Below, in pieces: positions 7,393 through 16,075 of a DNA stretch of 64,000 nucleotides. Position numbers and translations under genes: made by a program. Source of the DNA: CAZFJG01 sp964410915 (lineage in GTDB: Bacteria; Synergistota; Synergistia; Synergistales; JAFGMB01); contig CAYPIU010000007.1 of the NCBI GenBank assembly GCA_964410915.1, positions 1 through 64,000 of the forward strand, written 5' to 3'. The notes under the pieces are model-generated. The model saw only the letters and a list, made by a program, of their open reading frames with translations, was not told the DNA's origin and did not search any database. Each line of letters begins with the position of its first letter. Positions within the stretch are counted from its first letter, which is position 1.

Positions 7393-8679
7393 TTAGACCC
7401 ATTCGCAGCCAAGCTTGCTGAATCCAAGCTCATTGGTGGATCCTATGATGGACTGGAGTTCAACGTACATGGAACCATCCTCACGAAGGCTGTCGGAAGC
7501 ACCGCCCGAAAGAAAGGCAATGGATTCAGGGAATCCTATGATCTTTTCCATGGCGGGAACTTCGATCATCTCATTCACATTTCCTGCTGATACAAAACCT
7601 GTCATTTCCGGAGTAGCGTCAGCAAGACCCTGGCTTGATCCATCAACACCTGCAGCTTCATCGGATATCACAACAGTTTTGATGCCCCAGTCCTCGCATT
7701 TCTTGGCATTCATGCAAAGATCTGTATCCGGATTGCCATATCCTTCTTCCGAGATCACGACTCCGTCAGCACCAAGCTGCCTGGCGAGGTTAGCGTTCAT
7801 CCAGGTACTTCTCTCTTTGCCTGCCAGAACAGTGCTCTCAAGGGTGGGGATAACTCCAAGAAAGTTGATCTCTTTCCCGTGGCGTTTGTAAAGCTCAAGT
7901 ACTATCGGATCGTTAACATGGTGGAAAGTTGTGTTTTTGTCACAGGCGGAAACACAGTTACCGGAGACCATAGCCCCGTCAAGGATCTCATTCGGATGGA
8001 CCAGAGTGGGAACTATGTGTTTCATATCTGCTCCATAAAGGAATGTATCGTGAAGGAGACCCTGGGTAATTGACATACAGAAATAAGTGATCTTTGGAAG
8101 ATCCGGGTACTGATTGTTCTCTTCAAGGATCGTCCCTTTGTCAAATACCTCAACATCATCGGCCTTTGTTTCCTTGCACTGATCTGCAAGATAGATAGAA
8201 AGTTTAAGTCCAGCTTCACGCAGTGATTTCTCATAGGCATGTTTTTCAAGATCTTCCACAGGCTTAGCAACTATTACTACGTTGTTGGTCCCTGAGAAAG
8301 GATTATAGGGACTTGCAGGTCCACTCATGTCTATGAATCCTTCCTGAAAAGCCACTATTGGACCGCATGTTAATACGCATGCCCCTTTCAGGACAAATGT
8401 TGCACCCTCACCAACCGGCTCCATTGGTGCACAGAAACCAGGAAAGAAAGAAGTCCCTCCTTCCAGTTTGATCCTTGGTTCTACAGCATCCTTGACCGGA
8501 ATTATTCTTACACTTTCACCCGGGCGAGCCAGGTCAAGCTGTACATCAGAAAAGTTTTCATCTTCCGCGACAACCTTGATGGCTTCTTCCCTGTTGACAT
8601 AAAGGACATTATCCTTGAGGCATGTCTTTTCGCTCCACTGAACATCCTTTACTGTTGCATTATGAAGTTCCAACCTCAT
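7393..8679 (-). CDS. grdE: Glycine reductase component B proprotein (pyruvoyl subunit precursor)
   Basis: Proprotein of 428 residues that is cleaved into two component B subunits, generating the pyruvoyl cofactor. The cleavage site is visible as SGNCVSACDK, with Asn241-Cys242, at the place known for this family. The start ATG at 8677-8679 (MRLELHNATVKDV) is chosen over an in-frame one 15 codons upstream, because GGAGGAGG stands directly in front and family members begin with MRLEL. It is the first gene of the minus-strand operon grdE-grdB-grdA-grdX-(ProRS-like)-symporter, and is divergent from a CdaR-type regulator. Genes for protein C (grdCD) and the thioredoxin pair are not in this window. 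Confidence 0.95.
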   Translation of the reverse strand: MRLELHNATVKDVQWSEKTCLKDNVLYVNREEAIKVVAEDENFSDVQLDLARPGESVRIIPVKDAVEPRIKLEGGTSFFPGFCAPMEPVGEGATFVLKGACVLTCGPIVAFQEGFIDMSGPASPYNPFSGTNNVVIVAKPVEDLEKHAYEKSLREAGLKLSIYLADQCKETKADDVEVFDKGTILEENNQYPDLPKITYFCMSITQGLLHDTFLYGADMKHIVPTLVHPNEILDGAMVSGNCVSACDKNTTFHHVNDPIVLELYKRHGKEINFLGVIPTLESTVLAGKERSTWMNANLARQLGADGVVISEEGYGNPDTDLCMNAKKCEDWGIKTVVISDEAAGVDGSSQGLADATPEMTGFVSAGNVNEMIEVPAMEKIIGFPESIAFLSGGASDSLREDGSMYVELQSIIGSTNELGFSKLGCEWV

Positions 8680-8988
8680 ACTGAAGCCTCCTCCTTTTAC
8701 AAATTTAAGGGCCTTATTCAGCAAAGGTCCCTTGAATTCATTCTTTTAACCTCAAAAATTATAAAAAGACTCTCTCTTATTTACATCGTACGAATCATAT
8801 GGTATTTAAATTAACCAGTACATGTTTTTTAGTGCAGATAGCACAAAATACTTTATCCAGACTTTTACACACCAAGACTTAGTCAGTACAGGACCAGTAC
8901 CTGTGCATGTTTTCGGGTATTGATCTTTTTATTACAGAACAGCATGCAGTAATACCAGAAGCAGGGATATTGCGGGAGGATATATAAC
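8680..8988. promoter_or_regulatory. Divergent control region between grdE and CdaR-type regulator
   Basis: AT-rich intergenic region serving both directions. It holds an inverted repeat ACAGG-N7-CCTGT at 8888-8904 (inside GTACAGGACCAGTACCTGTG) and a TATAAT-like box on the minus strand near 8757-8762, about 80 bp upstream of grdE. No convincing -35 box was found. Binding of the adjacent regulator here is likely from position alone. Confidence 0.4.
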
Positions 8989-10263
8989 ATGCTTACAAAA
9001 TGGGCTGCAGAAATAGCCGATTCTACCTCGGAAGTCATAGGATATGACGTAATAATCACTGACACAGAAGGAATAATAATTGGAGCCAGCAGACAGATAC
9101 GTCTGGGGTCACTTCATGAACAGTCGCTGGAAGTTATAAAGACCAACAGAGGAGCTGCTGTGGATAAGACAGCGGCACAGAAGTTCAAGGGTACTCTGCC
9201 TGGCGTTACTTATCCGATACAGTCTATGACCGGGAAAGTTGTTGGATCTATGGCAATTACAGGTGATCCCATACATGTAAAACCCTTTGCTCTCATTGTA
9301 AAAAAACAGATCGAAATACTGCTCAGAGAAAGAGAACTCCAGGAATATGCTACCAACCGGGAGGAAACACTTCAGGCCGTTCTGCATGATATATCGCATT
9401 TTATCCCTGGTATCTCCGACAGAAGGATGCTTATATCAAGAGCAAAGGAATTTGGCTTCGATCCCTCCTCTCATTACATCTCTATTGCTGTTGATCTTTA
9501 CCAGTTCGCAAGATATGCAAGATTGACACGCAAAAGATGTCTCGAGGAAAAAACAGAAACTCCGGAACTGATAATTCAAAAGACAAAAAACGAGATCCTT
9601 AAAATAATTCGCATGGCATTCACTGATCATGCTGATCTTTCAGTAATGACCGGAAACAGCAAATATCTTATTTTTCACTCAGTCGGAGGCAATATTTCAG
9701 GAAGGGAACATTCCATATATAAATACACCAACTACTCCTGCAGGCAGATACTTGAAAATCTCGAAAAAATGAAGCTTAATGCTGCTATAGGGATAGGATC
9801 GATAGCCCGTAATCTTGAGGAATTATCCTGTTCTTATCAGGAATCATGGAGAGCTTTGCAGCTTGGTAAAAAATATAACCAGGGACCGGGTATATACAAT
9901 ATCCAGAATTATCGAGTTGAAGAACTTCTGGCATCTCTTCAGCCTGCGCTCAGGAACAGGTTCATCCAGAGGAACGTAGCCTCATTCAGACAGCAGAATG
10001 ACTGGGAAGAAGTCAGACAGACATTTCTTACATGGTGCGAAAATAATTTTTCTCTCGTAGGCGCAGCAAGGGAACTTCACATTCATAGAAATACACTGAA
10101 TTACAGACTTGAGAAGATCAAAAGGATCGGTAACATAGATCTTAAAGATTACCGGGAAACGCTGAAACTTTATCTGGCTCTTCGACTTGAGAAATTTATA
10201 AGTCCCGGACTTCATGAAGATGAAGATGGCGGAGAAAACTGTTTCAACCAGAATCAAAGGTAG
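8989..10263 (+). CDS. CdaR/PucR-type transcriptional regulator of the grd cluster
   Basis: Protein of 424 residues. About 1-130 is a diacid-recognition-type sensor (IGYDVIITDTEGIIIGAS; VVGSMAITGDP). The middle has the GGDEF-like/CdaR linker fold, with NAAIGIGSIARNLEELSCSYQESWRAL. The C-terminal PucR helix-turn-helix is FSLVGAARELHIHRNTLNYRLEKIKRIG. The start ATG at 8989 has GGGAGGATATATAAC in front. It is divergent from grdE and a paralogue of the regulator at 1-1166, so the two frame the glycine reductase genes. In the family, CdaR senses glycerate or glucarate. A ligand tied to glycine or serine metabolism is a guess from context. Confidence 0.88.
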   Translation: MLTKWAAEIADSTSEVIGYDVIITDTEGIIIGASRQIRLGSLHEQSLEVIKTNRGAAVDKTAAQKFKGTLPGVTYPIQSMTGKVVGSMAITGDPIHVKPFALIVKKQIEILLRERELQEYATNREETLQAVLHDISHFIPGISDRRMLISRAKEFGFDPSSHYISIAVDLYQFARYARLTRKRCLEEKTETPELIIQKTKNEILKIIRMAFTDHADLSVMTGNSKYLIFHSVGGNISGREHSIYKYTNYSCRQILENLEKMKLNAAIGIGSIARNLEELSCSYQESWRALQLGKKYNQGPGIYNIQNYRVEELLASLQPALRNRFIQRNVASFRQQNDWEEVRQTFLTWCENNFSLVGAARELHIHRNTLNYRLEKIKRIGNIDLKDYRETLKLYLALRLEKFISPGLHEDEDGGENCFNQNQR

Positions 10264-10397
10264 ATATCGTCTGAACTCTTAATAAAACTACAAGAATATT
10301 CTGTAAGAATGCATAAAGACATAAATTGATAAAAGGGATATGCTGAAAAAAACTGATTATTTTTTCCTGGAAAAAACAAATTTAGGGAGTGTTGAGT

Positions 10398-11390
10398 ATG
10401 TCATGGGAAAATGTACTGCTTCTTTTTACCGAAAATCAGCCGTGCTGGAACGAAGAACTGATTTCTCTGGCAGGAGAGGATCCTGATTTACTTCATGAAC
10501 TGAGAACAAGGGAACTTGTTGAACAAAAGGGAAATATTTATTACATGACTGAGAAGGGAAAGTCAATCTTCAGAAAAATTGCACAGGAGTACTTTTATGA
10601 AGCAAGTCCCGGATCCGTTCCGACTGATCCGGCCCGTGAAATTATGCGCTGCAAACTTTCAATGCTCCTTAACAGATCTTTTGTTGGGAGATGGGGGGTT
10701 AAAAAGTTTTACCAGGGACAGATACTTTCCTTCTACCCCGGCCTTACACAGGAAAAGATCTGCACAGTCAACTCATCAGGAGAACCTGAATGGTTGTACA
10801 ACGACCTTGACATGATCGATAAGATCAGAAATAGTTTCCCACCTGACAGGGTCAATGATCTTCATCCATCACTGAAAGAGATCGATCAATGGATGCAGGA
10901 GCAGGAGATCCGGAAAGGCTCTCTTGAGATAGACCTTCTTTTTCTCCATTATTGTGATTTCATGTATTACATGCACAAGACCTCTCCTGTCTCCGATACC
11001 TTAAAACTTCTGCATGCAGACCGTTTCTTCATGAAATTTACAAGAGAGGAATTTTATTCTGACCCGATTTCCCTTTTCGAGGAGATCGGCAGATTTCACC
11101 TTTTTCTTTTCTATTGCAGGCACCTTATACTTCCAGGCAACTTTGACATGGACATACATCAACAGGAGAATCTCAACGCCCTGATGTATATTACTGAAAC
11201 AGAAAAAGAAGCAGTAAAATTCTTTGATCATTTCCATTTGATAGGAGATAAATTGACAGGACCAGCTAAACCTCTTGATATCTGGGTATTCAGCATGGAA
11301 TCTCTGGAAAACCACCCTTTTAAAGAGGATTCCCATTTTGACCTTTTCGAGAAAGTGGGACACAGAGTTGCCATTACTTATCCAGAATAG
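10398..11390 (+). CDS. Unrecognised protein with possible winged-helix N terminus
   Basis: Protein of 330 residues, not assigned to a family. Residues about 20-65 (LISLAGEDPDLLHELRTRELVEQKGNIYYMTEKGK) look like a winged helix with its wing, as in MarR/PadR-like DNA binding. The rest is helical, with aromatic-rich stretches (LLFLHYCDFMYYMHK) but no signal peptide and no metal or nucleotide motif. ATG at 10398 has AGGGAG eight bases before it and is preferred over the GTG at 10389. It follows the CdaR-type regulator by 134 bp on the same strand and may be co-transcribed. A transcription-linked function is possible but unproven. Confidence 0.7.
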   Translation: MSWENVLLLFTENQPCWNEELISLAGEDPDLLHELRTRELVEQKGNIYYMTEKGKSIFRKIAQEYFYEASPGSVPTDPAREIMRCKLSMLLNRSFVGRWGVKKFYQGQILSFYPGLTQEKICTVNSSGEPEWLYNDLDMIDKIRNSFPPDRVNDLHPSLKEIDQWMQEQEIRKGSLEIDLLFLHYCDFMYYMHKTSPVSDTLKLLHADRFFMKFTREEFYSDPISLFEEIGRFHLFLFYCRHLILPGNFDMDIHQQENLNALMYITETEKEAVKFFDHFHLIGDKLTGPAKPLDIWVFSMESLENHPFKEDSHFDLFEKVGHRVAITYPE

Positions 11391-11449
11391 ACAGAAATGA
11401 AAAGATTTACAATATACAGGAAAGATGTCAACTATTAGTTGGGAATGGA

Positions 11450-12178
11450 TCAGTAACCTTCAATCGCCGGATATTGCTCCCATTCCGTAAGGTGAGGAAC
11501 TTTCTCTGTTTGATCTATTTCACAGGAGAATACTATATCCTTTTCCATTCCCATGCCAATGAGCAGATCAGCGTGTTGCGCTGATCTTACTCCCCTCTGT
11601 AGATTGTCAAAACAGTTTTCCCAGATCTCAAGAGCTACCCTGGCACCGTCCGAAAGGGCTATCCCCTGATCAAGCTTCAGAAACCTGTCGACCACAAGAC
11701 CAGCACAAACTATATCATCAAGTCCGGCCTTCTGATTTCTTCCTGCACAAAGGATGCCAATAGAATTCCCTGAATTGAAAGCTTTTTGTGCTGCAGATGC
11801 TGCATTTCTGGCACAGGCAACGAAAATATGACCTCCAGCTCTGGAGGCTTTCAGGAGCGCAGATGTCCCGTTCGAAGTTGTAAGGATAGCATAAGGATGT
11901 CTTGAAAGCTCTGATTCTGAATATTCCAGAGGAGAATTGCCAAGATCAAACCCCTCAGGAGGAAGCATGTTTCTCTCTCCTGCAAGAAGCCACTCTTTTC
12001 CGAGCATGGACTGTATTCTCCTCGCTTCTTCAACTGTCTTTGCAGGTATTATCATTCTCCCGCCAAGATCAAAAAAATTCACTATATTAGTAGTAGCCCT
12101 CAGAATATCAATAACCAGCCATACATCATACTGATCCAGCTTTTCTGAAGGAGAAAGTACTACATTGATTTCCTTCAT
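11450..12178 (-). CDS. comB: 2-phosphosulfolactate phosphatase family protein (ComB-like)
   Basis: Protein of 242 residues of the ComB family, a Mg2+-dependent acid phosphatase first described in coenzyme M synthesis. Visible family blocks are VLVIDILRATT-like VWLVIDILRATTNIV, LLAGERNMLPPEGFDLGNSPLEY, LTTSNGTSALL and ILCAGRNQKAGLDDIVCAGLVVDRF. Many non-methanogens carry homologues with no known sulfolactate pathway, so the substrate here is uncertain. The start ATG at 12178 is preceded by GGGAG. It is convergent with the unknown gene at 10398-11390 and is followed upstream by the AGCS symporter on the same strand. Confidence 0.85.
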   Translation of the reverse strand: MKEINVVLSPSEKLDQYDVWLVIDILRATTNIVNFFDLGGRMIIPAKTVEEARRIQSMLGKEWLLAGERNMLPPEGFDLGNSPLEYSESELSRHPYAILTTSNGTSALLKASRAGGHIFVACARNAASAAQKAFNSGNSIGILCAGRNQKAGLDDIVCAGLVVDRFLKLDQGIALSDGARVALEIWENCFDNLQRGVRSAQHADLLIGMGMEKDIVFSCEIDQTEKVPHLTEWEQYPAIEGY

Positions 12179-12273
12179 ACATTAAGATCTCCCATAATAA
12201 GTTTTAGTAACTGTATTATATTGTAAAGGACGGCAAAGAAAAGTCATCACCGCCCCTTACAGATCTCCAGTAT

Positions 12274-13644
12274 CTATTCTTCGCACAGATCCTTTACTTT
12301 AAGGGAACCATCTTCCTCGTAATCCTCAAGAGCCATTGAAACGACTTTTGAAAGACCCAGAAGTGCTATAAGATTCGGGATCACCATAAGCGCATTGAAA
12401 GTATCCGCAAGCTCCCATACAAGTGCAACCCGCATTGTTGAACCCATGATGATAAAGATCATTACCAGGATCCTGTAAGGTAATAAGCCCTTTGTGCCGA
12501 CAAGGTACCTCACATTGGCTTCGCCGAAAAAATACCAGGCCACAATTGTTGAAAAAGCAAAAAAAAGAAGACAGACTGCAATAAAAGGAAGTCCCAGACC
12601 TCCCATACCATTGGCAAAAGCAGCCTGTGTCAGGGCAATACCGGTAGTATTGCCATCAAGGACACCTGTAGAGATTATTACAAGAGCTGTCATTGTAAGA
12701 ACAATAAAAGTGTCGATAAACACACCGATTATTGCCACAAGTCCCTGTTCTGCAGGTTTTCTGACCTTGGCAACCGCATGAGCATGAGGTGTTGAACCCA
12801 TTCCGGCCTCATTTGAAAAAAGACCTCTTGCAACCCCATATCTAACAGCTTCCTTCATCCCAGCACCTATAACACCACCTGTAGCAGCTCTCGGATTAAA
12901 GGCTCCCTGAATGATCATTTTGAAAGATGGAAATATATCCGTAAAATTCACAGCAAGGATATAGGCTCCTCCTATGAGATATAGTAATGCCATTACGGGA
13001 ACAACCTTTTCAGTGAAAGAAGCTATTCTTCCTATACCTCCGAAAAAGATAAGTGCTGAAAAAAACGCAATAGCAATCCCAACATAAATAGCAGGAACAT
13101 TAAATGCAGTATGAAAAGCATCGGCAATTGAATTAGACTGAACCATATTTCCGATCAGCCCAAGAGCAAGAATTATTGTTACGGAGAAAAATCCGGCTAA
13201 CTTCCTGCTGCCTAAACCCCTGCTTATATAATAAGCAGGTCCGCCTGTAACCTGTCCGTCTTCACCCCTGACCTTATAGGTCTGGGCAAGAACTGCTTCT
13301 GAAAAGATCGTACCCATTCCAAAGAAAGCACTTATCCACATCCAGAATATTGCACCAGGACCTCCTGCAGCAATAGCTGTGGCAGCCCCTGCGAGATTAC
13401 CAGTTCCGACCTGTGCGGCAATAGCAGTGGCTAAGGACTGAAATGAAGACATACCATCAGTTCCGGCTTTTTCTCCTTTAAAGGATATACCGCCAAAGGT
13501 CTGCCTGACAGCCGCACCAAATTTTCTTAACTGTACAAAACGTAATTTCAAAGTAAAGTAAAGACCCGTTCCGCACAGAAAAAAAATGAGAACCTTACCC
13601 CATAGTAAATCGTTAATCAGTCTGACAATGTCGATTAATTCCAT
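12274..13644 (-). CDS. Sodium:alanine/glycine symporter, AGCS family
   Basis: Protein of 456 residues with about 11 hydrophobic segments. The AGCS signatures are visible: GVDGMSSFQ-like GTDGMSSFQSLATAIAAQVGTGNLAGAATAIAAGGPGAIFWMW, and RGLFSNEAGMGSTPHAHA. These proteins import alanine or glycine with Na+. ATG at 13644 has AGGGGGG ahead of it. The gene stands alone, with an AT-rich promoter region upstream (13645-14001). In this amino-acid fermenter it complements the NSS symporter of the grd operon. Substrate assignment is by family. Confidence 0.93.
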   Translation of the reverse strand: MELIDIVRLINDLLWGKVLIFFLCGTGLYFTLKLRFVQLRKFGAAVRQTFGGISFKGEKAGTDGMSSFQSLATAIAAQVGTGNLAGAATAIAAGGPGAIFWMWISAFFGMGTIFSEAVLAQTYKVRGEDGQVTGGPAYYISRGLGSRKLAGFFSVTIILALGLIGNMVQSNSIADAFHTAFNVPAIYVGIAIAFFSALIFFGGIGRIASFTEKVVPVMALLYLIGGAYILAVNFTDIFPSFKMIIQGAFNPRAATGGVIGAGMKEAVRYGVARGLFSNEAGMGSTPHAHAVAKVRKPAEQGLVAIIGVFIDTFIVLTMTALVIISTGVLDGNTTGIALTQAAFANGMGGLGLPFIAVCLLFFAFSTIVAWYFFGEANVRYLVGTKGLLPYRILVMIFIIMGSTMRVALVWELADTFNALMVIPNLIALLGLSKVVSMALEDYEEDGSLKVKDLCEE

Positions 13645-14001
13645 TATATTTCCCCCCTGGATGATAGATCATTAAAGAAACCTTTATGTTGGTATTTAGC
13701 TTATGTGATATTTTTCTCAAAGTCAAAGGATTTGCAATTCATTATATTGTGCACTGCATACAAAACTAAGCATTTTCCCTTCTGGCAGTTAGCCTGTTAA
13801 TATGTTTTACAGGAAAAGGTTTTTTTGATATGATCAATAATCGATTCCGTATTTGAAGCTTTTAGATATGGGCAAAATTTTTCTGATTTTTATTTACAAA
13901 TATACGCAAATTACTTGAACTTTTACAAAGTTGATATATAATAACACTTCTCGTTAAGTTTTCAGTTTTACGGGATATTCTGTTTGGGAGGGATCAACCT
14001 T
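13645..14001. other. AT-rich divergent intergenic region
   Basis: Contains upstream sequences of the AGCS symporter (minus) and the lytic transglycosylase (plus). Apart from the promoter at 13915-13942, nothing structured was seen. Confidence 0.5.
13915..13942 (+). promoter_or_regulatory. Sigma-70-type promoter of lytic transglycosylase
   Basis: TTGAAC (13915-13920), a 16-bp spacer and TATAAT (13937-13942) stand about 60 bp before the coding start. Good match to consensus. Confidence 0.65.
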
Positions 14002-14709
14002 TTGAGAAACAAGACTGCAATGATATTCTTTGCTTTTCTTTCTGTTTCCGTAATTGGTTACCTGGCCTTCAGTATTTATCCACATTACAATGACACTTTT
14101 GCAAGTCAGGATAACCAACAGGAAATAAGAAGTATTCCTATTCCAGGAGATACTGCCTCAGAGATCGGGCAAAGGATCAATACTCTAAAAAAATCTTTCT
14201 TTAATGAAGAAGTGATAAACACTACCCCGCTTTTTTCTATTTTTGACCTGTATACGATGATGGAAGTCACACATGAACAGGCAGCATTACTAAAACGATA
14301 TATTCTTAACCAGAACTCGGGCCTGTCAGATCTTACTGCTATAAAGGAAGCTTCCGCCTTTCTTCATTACAGCACAAAATATAACATCCCTCTTGACCTT
14401 GCAGTTGCTGTTGCCAATACTGAAAGCCACTTTGATCCGGAAGCAAAAAGCAGCCATGGTTCAGCCGGTGTGATGCAGGTCACCTGGAGAGTCCATTCGG
14501 CTCTTCTTCAAGCCAATGGCATTATGTCGGAGGATGAACTTCATGAACCAGAAAAGGGCATAGCAGCCGGATGTCTTCTTATTTCCAGATATCTTAAAGC
14601 TTACGGGAACACACAGAAAGCTCTTGGACGATATTATGGAGGGTCTGCATCTGTATACTGGAGCCGAATTTCAAGGAATCTTGCAAAATTGAGAAAATTT
14701 ACGAATTAA
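14002..14709 (+). CDS. Exported lytic transglycosylase (SLT domain)
   Basis: Protein of about 235 residues. An N-terminal hydrophobic segment (MIFFAFLSVSVIGYLAFSIY) acts as signal or anchor. The C-terminal SLT domain has LDLAVAVANTESHFDPEAKS, where the Glu of ES is catalytic, followed by HGSAGVMQVT, EPEKGIAAGCLLISRYL and ALGRYYGG. It cleaves peptidoglycan glycan strands outside the cytoplasmic membrane. The start is uncertain: a TTG at 14002 has GGGAGG about ten bases ahead, while an in-frame TTG at 13984 overlaps that site. It stands alone with its own promoter. Confidence 0.88.
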   Translation: MRNKTAMIFFAFLSVSVIGYLAFSIYPHYNDTFASQDNQQEIRSIPIPGDTASEIGQRINTLKKSFFNEEVINTTPLFSIFDLYTMMEVTHEQAALLKRYILNQNSGLSDLTAIKEASAFLHYSTKYNIPLDLAVAVANTESHFDPEAKSSHGSAGVMQVTWRVHSALLQANGIMSEDELHEPEKGIAAGCLLISRYLKAYGNTQKALGRYYGGSASVYWSRISRNLAKLRKFTN

Positions 14710-14760
14710 TTATTACGCAGTACCTTTTAAAAAGATTACATTTTACTTATTTAAACTTAT

Positions 14761-16035
14761 CTAATTCACCATAACTGTTTTATGATCTGCAAACTGCTCA
14801 AAGAAAAATTGATCTTTTTTGAAAAGGTCCAGGCAGGCATCTACTACATCACGGTCTAAAGAGATCCCCGATTGGTCACGGATCTCCTTCAGAGCAGCAT
14901 CAATACCTAATCCAGGCCTGTATGGGCGATGAGAAGACATGGCCTCCACAATATCAGCAACAGCAAGTATTCTTGCACCCATGACAATGTCGTTCCCTGA
15001 TAAACCTTCCGGGTAACCAGATCCATCTATTCTCTCATGATGCTGATACATCATTTTCTGCACAGGCCATGGGAAATCTATATCGGATAGAAAATCACTG
15101 CCTGTTTCGGGATGCAGTTTGATCATTCGATATTCGATGTCTGTAAGCCTTCCAGGTTTTGAAAGGATCTCTGCCGGAATTATTATCTTACCAACATCAT
15201 GAATATAACCGCTTATCTTTATGCCTTCTACGTCGATGTCACTGAGCCCCATTTCCCTTGCAATGGCCGAGGCAAGAAACGCTACTCTCTCCTGGTGTCC
15301 CTGTGTATAAGGATCACGTTTTTCAAAGATCCGACCCATTGCACTTACAACACCTAAAAGAGCGTTCCTGGTCTTTTGTCCGGCCCTTTTTTCAGAAGTG
15401 ACATCCTGAACTATCCATAGGATCTTCCTTTCTCCTTCGCGACTTATCTCTCTGGACCATACTGAAACATCCATTCTTGACCCATCATTATTTGAAATAT
15501 CCGTCTCAAAATCGTCAAGATCAATGCTTGAAATAGAATGGATCATTTTCTTATGGAGGTCTTTAAGATTTTCAAGACCCCGAATACTGGAGATTGATAG
15601 ATCTTTCATATATCCTGGCTCAATCCCGAATTTTCGAGCCATCTTTTCATTCATTTCCACAATTGTTCCATCATTCATATCTGAGATAAAAATCATTTGA
15701 GGCATTGCCTGAAATGCCGCAGAAAGAGTTAATCTGCTGGATTCAAGAGCTTTTTTTGAACTTTTGAGAACTTCTTTAAATTCCTCTTCCTTTTCCGATC
15801 TGTTTTTGATCTCATTAAAGATATAAAGAAAAAGCAACACGGACGTCACTATTACAAAACCCATACCTTTGTATGTCTGCATTATCATCAGTTGTTTCTG
15901 ACTTGAAGACAGCATACCAATAATATTGTCAGAGAACAGTATCCACGCACCAGCCAGAACGGCATAAAATAAAACTATCTTCGCTGAGATCCTGAAGATA
16001 TCCTCTGTATTTTTTCTCACAGGAATAAAACACAC
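14761..16035 (-). CDS. Membrane PAS / HD-GYP domain protein (predicted c-di-GMP phosphodiesterase)
   Basis: Protein of 424 residues. Two membrane segments lie at about 17-36 and 55-72, followed by a coiled linker, then a PAS domain (about 108-215: AMPQMIFISDMNDGTIVEMNEKMARKFG, ending ILWIVQDVT). The HD-GYP domain follows, with GHQERVA, YIHDVGKI, HHERIDGSGYPEGL and ILAVADIVEAMSSHRPYRP, so metal ligands and the GYP motif are intact. It probably hydrolyses cyclic di-GMP in response to a signal sensed by PAS. The GTG start at 16035 is uncertain because GGGG touches it; another GTG lies five codons in. It is next to, but probably not linked with, panF. Confidence 0.9.
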   Translation of the reverse strand: MCFIPVRKNTEDIFRISAKIVLFYAVLAGAWILFSDNIIGMLSSSQKQLMIMQTYKGMGFVIVTSVLLFLYIFNEIKNRSEKEEEFKEVLKSSKKALESSRLTLSAAFQAMPQMIFISDMNDGTIVEMNEKMARKFGIEPGYMKDLSISSIRGLENLKDLHKKMIHSISSIDLDDFETDISNNDGSRMDVSVWSREISREGERKILWIVQDVTSEKRAGQKTRNALLGVVSAMGRIFEKRDPYTQGHQERVAFLASAIAREMGLSDIDVEGIKISGYIHDVGKIIIPAEILSKPGRLTDIEYRMIKLHPETGSDFLSDIDFPWPVQKMMYQHHERIDGSGYPEGLSGNDIVMGARILAVADIVEAMSSHRPYRPGLGIDAALKEIRDQSGISLDRDVVDACLDLFKKDQFFFEQFADHKTVMVN

Positions 16036-16075
16036 CCCTTAAGATAAAAAACTATCGGGAAACGATCAGACTTTT

